The notes under the pieces were generated by a model. The model was not told the origin of the DNA, searched no databases, and saw only the letters and a list, made by a program, of their open reading frames with translations. Below, in pieces: positions 59,501 to 64,000 of a stretch of 64,000 nt of DNA. Made by a program: the position numbers and the translations under genes. Numbering within the stretch: the first letter of the stretch is position 1; each line of letters opens with the position of its first letter. Origin of the DNA: Alopecurus myosuroides (Eukaryota > Streptophyta > Magnoliopsida > Poales > Poaceae); NCBI GenBank assembly GCA_028641055.1, contig CM054062.1, positions 172,627,642 through 172,691,641 of the forward strand, written 5' to 3'.

Positions 59501-60252
59501 AATCCTCGATCTTATCTCCTTTCTGTTAGTCTGAAGTGGTAGAATCTCTGTAGTTGGTTAGCGCAGCCAGTTGCAGCATCTGTTATATCCCCCTCCTTCC
59601 GTTGAACCCAAGTCATCTGTACTTGGTGTTGACGGGTTACACTTTGGTGAACTGTGAGTCTTGCTTGCCAGTACGTCTATGTACTGACCCCTTTGGGGCT
59701 GTGGTTTCCGCAGACTACGCTTACGAGGATCCAGGTGACGGCTACTACGTGGAGTTTGACGAGGCTGCTGACGAGTAGTTAGCGGACCCGGGCAAAATCC
59801 GAGACATCGTGGATGGGCTCCGTCTTTATTTCAGTTTCCGGCTTCTTAAGCCTATTTGGATTTGTCTATACTCAGACCCCTTTGAATGCTTCCACTGAGA
59901 TGTAATGATGTTATGTTGGGACATGTGTCCTCTGGATGATTGTATTTGCTACCTCTGCCCTAGTGAGGGCCATTTGCAACTTATTTCAATCTTTTGTGTC
60001 TTAGAGGCATGTTGTGTTATCATTTTGTTCAAAGCCATTGACGTACCATGTGTGTATGGTATGAAGTACGTCAATGGTAGTGTCCTGATTTCTACGGGAT
60101 AGTTTACATCGACGGTGAACAGTAGCGATGGGTTGTCACACATAAGTGTTGGCCTACTCGTAAGAGGACGCGGGTGCCGGTAAGCCCCGTAATCCCATCA
60201 GAATACTGTTCAGTTCGTACGGTGAGTATCCTCTAGAAGTCCGGGTGCGACA
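56537..60252 (+). mobile_element. Tek-3: Tekay-like LTR, 5' part missing
   Basis: About 3.7 kb in plus orientation matching the Tek-2 LTR from its GC-rich block to its GTGCGACA end; the AT-rich first 0.9 kb is missing. From 57120 on, similarity to Tek-2 is high; the GC-rich block 56537-57100 is different sequence. It contains the exon-like blocks 58418-58495 and 59714-59778 with donor CAG|GTAAGT. No internal region follows, so it is a solo or 3' LTR. Confidence 0.8.
58496..59713 (+). other. Candidate LTR-embedded intron of Tek-3 (GT-AG)
   Basis: 1218 nt from a consensus CAG|GTAAGT donor to TTTCCGCAG. Hairpins CAGTAC/GTACTG (59669-59686) and CCCC/GGGG (59688-59698) precede the acceptor. Joining the flanking blocks keeps one open acidic frame ending at 59778. 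Confidence 0.5.
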
Positions 60253-60291
60253 ACCTACTCAAGGACGAGTAGGAACTAAGCTTGGGGATGT
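60253..60291 (+). other. Ath-3 tail end and polypurine tract
   Basis: Ends AAGCTTGGGGATGT directly before TGATACGTC of the 3' LTR. Confidence 0.7.
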
Positions 60292-61437
60292 TGATACGTC
60301 ATAAACGTATCATTAATTTCTGATGTTCCATGTTGTTTTGTTATTATTTCCCACATGTTTTCTATAGACTTTATGCCATTTTTATCGATTTTCCAGACTA
60401 ACCTATTGACAAGGTGCCACAGAGCCAGTTCCCTGTTTTCTGCTATTTTAAGTTTCAGAAAAGTTGTTCTGCAAATATTCTCGGAATTGGAAAATTCGAA
60501 GCCCAGTAGTCTTAGAAATCCCGGAGGTTCCACGGAGTTCTGAAGATACCGGAGGGGGGCCTCAGGGGGCCCACACCATAGGGTGGCACGGCCCCCTTGC
60601 CGCGCGAGGGGGTGTTGTGGGGCCCCTGAGCCTCCACCACCTCTTCCCTTTCGCCTATATAACCCTCCCAAGACGTAAACCCTGAAGAGATCCCACTTTT
60701 CCCGAGAAACACCCGAGGCCGCCGTCACCATCATCCCGAGATCGAGAGGGCTGTGGAGCTCTCCCCGGCACCCTGACGGAGGGGGAAATCATCACCGGAG
60801 GGGTCTACACCACCATGCCCTCCTCCGAGGTGATGTGTGAGTAGTTCATCCCTAGACTGCGGGTCCATATCAGTAGCTAGATGGTTGTTCTCTCCACTTT
60901 GTGCCTCATGTTTAGATCTTGTGAGCTGCCTAACATGATCAAGATCATCTTTATGTAATGCTACATGTTGTGTTTGCTGGGATCTAATGAATGTTGAATG
61001 TTATGTCTTCTGATTATCAATCTATCATGTTATCTTCATGTTTATGTTATTTAAGATCTTGCATGCTCTCCGTTGTTAGTAGATACTCTGGCCAAGTAGA
61101 TACTAGTAACTCCAAGAGGGAGTATTTATGCTCGATAGTGGGTTCATGACACCTTTTCATCTGTGCTCGAGTGACAGAAATGTGATGCATGGAGGATGTG
61201 TTGTTGCCATTAGGGAGAAAACAAAAATGCTTTGTCTAAGGATGATGTTATTGTTTACATTACACACTTTGCTTATAGCGATTATCTGTTGCTTACAACT
61301 TAATACCCAACGTTTGTTCGAATGATATTCGGAGGGTGGATTTTTAGTCATAGATGCAGTTGGATAACGGTATATGTATCTTGTTGTAATGCCTGCATGA
61401 ATCACATAGTAATATTTATGTATTGCATATGCACTAC
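60292..61437 (+). repeat. Ath-3 3' LTR, interrupted
   Basis: Same family as 21087-22577, and retains the region lost there. It ends at GCACTAC (61437), where Tek-4 inserts; the 5' LTR continues GGTGCAGCC at this point. Confidence 0.78.
60655..60662 (+). promoter_or_regulatory. TATA box of the Ath-3 3' LTR
   Basis: CTATATAA after the GC-rich block and before a typical plant leader (ACGTAAACCCTG). Confidence 0.6.
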
Positions 61438-64000
61438 TGTAGCGTTCCCACATTTAAATAATGTAAGAACATATGTGTTAGTGTGCTAGTCCCTGGATCA
61501 AATGCTAGCACCACAGTACAAAATAAAATATCATGCAAATGCATCAATTTCTATTACATCGTATGATCCATCCTTTACAAAATAGTATAACAACCTGCAT
61601 AGTCTTATAAGACTAGCAAAAAAAAAGAAATCCAGCGGAAAACATAATACAACATTGAGCCCACCTTCTTCATGTGCCACAGGCAAACATGTTGGCGATA
61701 GTCTCGAGATCCTAAACGAAATCCTCACTCGTCTTCAGAAACATCTGCAATATGGAATATGCAGCCACAAGGGAGTCAATACAATTTAATGTATTGGCAA
61801 GTAACACTATGGTGGATATAAATGGTAAGACTAATACTACATGCTTATTTGGCTGAGTGGAGTTTAGGCTAAGTTTGCATAAAGCCAGTTTTGTCCTATC
61901 TCTTTTGTAAAACAAACTTTTCTTTTCAAAGGGGTGGCAACATTAGATTAAGATCCAAGCACCACAATACTCTTCACTTGGTCAAAATTTTACTTATTGA
62001 AATTGGTGATGAGATTCTTCCGTCAATGCTTGTCCAGCTGCTCATAGTTGTCCATAACCGGGGACACGACTAAGATCTTAGTTTGTTGACTCTGCAGAGC
62101 TTGTGCACTTTCACCCTTTGTCTTCAATTAGCCCAAAAACCCTATACACCCGGAGTGCATCATGGAAAGGAGAGAATTGAGACGATATCTTTCAGAAGAA
62201 GAAGTCCAAACCCACCGGCAAGACCGTTCCACCTATAATTTTGCTACATCTGTTAGTCAAGCATGGGCTGAACTCTCACAACTTAGTTGATCAAGACAGA
62301 TCCCATATGTCAAAAGGCTACACGGGAAGCTACTAGACTTAGAGGGACTTATTAATCTCTTTGTTCCTGGGTGGCCATCCGCAAGTGAAAACCTCAAGTG
62401 GAATAACCCTTAGATAAGGGCCCTGAGGCAACACTCAACATAAACCATTCTTACCACTTCCACCCAGGTGGTTTATTTATTAGTTATACTTAGAATTTTT
62501 CCTCAACATCTAGTAAAATAATTTGTAACATTTCATAGCATCTACTAAGTTCTAAGGCTATCAAAATAACAAGGGTAAAAGAGATGGCTACACACTACTA
62601 GGATAATAGCATAGCATAACATAACTTAGTAAAATTTCCTATCATGCATACTACTCAAAAATCAACTAATGCATATAGAAATTAATGGGTAGTTGCTGGT
62701 GTGTTACTTGCCTTGTTGAAGTTGGTGAAGAAATCACACTCTTCACAAAAGATCGTTGCTCTCCGTACAATCTATTCATTCAAAACACAATAACAAAATA
62801 AACAAACATGCTAGCAAGCAAACAAACAAGTGAAAAGAACATACAAAATAACATAGCCAAAGAAGTTTAACTTAGTTGACTAGGAAAAAGTTCTAGGTTC
62901 AACTAACTTCATAATAATGGATATAACAAGATAAAGTCTTGGGATTTTCCATTTGGGTCAAGGGTTGGACAAAAACAACTTGTTATTCTTCAACTTGTGT
63001 GGATGGCTCCAAGTCTTCATATGTTTGTCTTCTTGAAGATCATCTTCATGCTTCTATTATAGTCTTGTTACTTGGATGGATTCTTCTCTTGGTCTTGATA
63101 AATTCTTCATGTTCCTTCTCACTAGTTGTTCCAAGGTAGTATGGGCACAAAATATCACTAAGTCCATTTGGAAAGAAAGGAAATAAGAAAGGTAGAAAGA
63201 GAGAGGAACATGTTTTCTTCTGAATTTCTTCACACTTGTACTTCTTGAGTTGCTTCTAGGTGCTGTGGAGTCTAAGTCTTCTCTTCAAAACTTCTTCATT
63301 GATCTTCCTTGTATCTCTTCATGTTGCCACCAAGTTGAAGATGGAGTTCCTTCTTGTGGTTGAGTCTTGTCTTCCATTTTGCTAACTTGATGGATTCTTG
63401 AAGCGAGAATAGGGGAATGGAGAAGTAGATAGAAAACTATGGTACTAGTGTTTGAGGTTCACTAATATGGTATACATATACTATGGACTTGGTCTTGGCT
63501 CCAAAAATGGCCACAACAAACAATGGTAGAAAAATAGAAACAAAATCTAAGGCATGATAAACTAGTGGTTCACTATGATGGATTTTTGGTCCATAACACA
63601 TGGTCATGGTTCAAGGTTGTCCAAAAGGCTTAGGTACTGACTTATCTGATTCAAGGTTACCAAAAGGAGCAATTTTGTATAAGGGAACATATTCTAATTA
63701 TCTATAGAATAAAATCTATGTCAAAAATACTCAAATAGACAACTAAATTCTAAATTCAATTTTAGTTTGATCATAAATTATTTTGGGACAGAGGATATGA
63801 AAATACACATCCTAAGGTTTCCAAATATATTTTATTTGCAATTTTTGGATTTGTAGACTTTGAATTATACCAAAATTCATCAAACAAGCATATTTAAATT
63901 TGAACCAATTTAAGTTTGTCAATATTGAATTTGAAAAAGTGCTAACAGATTCTACACATTATGGGGATTGCAAAAAGTCTAAGTTTATCATATTTGGCCA
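61438..64000 (-). mobile_element. Tek-4: partial LTR of another Tekay-type element (tentative)
   Basis: It begins TGTAGCGTTCCCAC after ACTAC inside the Ath-3 LTR and runs past the window. Layout resembles the Tekay LTRs: hairpin CAATAC/GTATTG (61777-61782 with 61791-61796), acceptor ATTGCAG (61745-61751), donor AAG|GCAAGT (62706-62712), and GAATAG (62772-62777) before a 60-nt block. Downstream is AT-rich without a recognisable gene; the frame at 62939-63139 has no domain. No pol is in view, so membership is an inference. Confidence 0.55.
61745..62711 (-). other. Candidate LTR-embedded intron of Tek-4 (GC-AG)
   Basis: 967 nt between donor AAG|GCAAGT and acceptor ATATTGCAG in minus sense, with the conserved hairpin about 30 nt before the acceptor. 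The flanking 60-nt block (62712-62771) and the block ending near 61712 are open in one joint frame, not acidic as in Tek-2. Confidence 0.4.

Larger units (their letters stand above)
21087..61437 (+). mobile_element. Ath-3: Athila-like element, host of the right-hand insertions
   Basis: The 5' LTR starts TGATACGTCATAAAC at 21087, followed by a tRNA-Asp-type primer site and a gag start. Gag resumes after Ath-4 at 48212. A protease region and a long noncoding tail follow, and a polypurine tract plus the 3' LTR are found at 60276-61437. No RT or integrase is present, so it is non-autonomous. Own sequence: 21087-22839, 48212-52417 and 60253-61437. The two LTRs are the same family but differ noticeably, so this is an old insertion; pairing them as one element is an inference from layout. 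Confidence 0.7.

Noticed and set aside
62939..63139. 66-codon frame near the right edge as a gene
   Set aside because: Short, low-complexity, no homology seen, and inside probable LTR sequence.

Overview
This is plant nuclear DNA, almost certainly from a large grass genome of the wheat/barley/rye tribe. I find no host gene, rRNA, tRNA gene or CRISPR. Nearly every base can be assigned to long-terminal-repeat (LTR) retrotransposons nested inside one another, plus one LINE and one small GC-rich DNA insertion. The lineage inference rests on element types: Athila-like Ty3/Gypsy elements with a tRNA-Asp primer site, Tekay-like chromoviruses with LTRs near 4.6 kb, and a plant L1-type LINE. Family names are not assigned because no database could be searched.

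Layout, using local labels. Tek-1 (1-4579, minus) is a Tekay-like LTR whose left end is outside the window; it sits in the LTR of Ath-1. Ath-1 (4580-5902 and 19091-21086, minus) is an old Athila-like element. Ath-2 (5903-19090, minus, target duplication AAGAC) sits inside Ath-1 and itself holds a 5'-truncated LINE (6237-11163, plus). Ath-3 (21087-61437, plus) starts at the end of Ath-1 and carries everything to its right. Inside its gag lies Ath-4 (22840-48211, minus, duplication CACAC), the only Athila-like element here with pol. Inside one LTR of Ath-4 lies Tek-2 (32622-47645, minus, duplication ATGAT), which is young and intact. Further right in Ath-3 are Ath-5 (52418 to about 56536, plus, with a 310-bp GC-rich insertion) and Tek-3 (about 56537-60252, plus), fused by a deletion. 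Tek-4 (61438 to the window end, minus) sits in the 3' LTR of Ath-3.

Tek-2 is the only element that looks potentially active. It has near-identical LTRs, an initiator-tRNA-Met primer site, a polypurine tract, and an unbroken 1462-codon gag-protease-RT-RNase H-integrase-chromodomain frame. It also has a second frame between the primer site and gag, with a region resembling a double-stranded-RNA-binding fold. A consensus splice donor after the primer site could join either of two acceptors, each placed immediately before an ATG: one for the extra frame, one for gag-pol.

The Tekay-type LTRs themselves carry a conserved layout: an acceptor, a 53-78 nt exon-like block, a near-perfect GT or GC donor, a 1.0-1.25 kb intron-like stretch, one or two tandem hairpins (one with a compensatory base-pair change), and an acceptor. 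I consider this LTR-embedded splicing architecture, together with the extra ORF, the best candidate for something undescribed. The Athila-like elements show a related theme: accessory ORFs downstream of gag/pol, preceded by LTR-like GC-rich or TATA-bearing blocks and, in two copies, a 219-220 nt leader intron.
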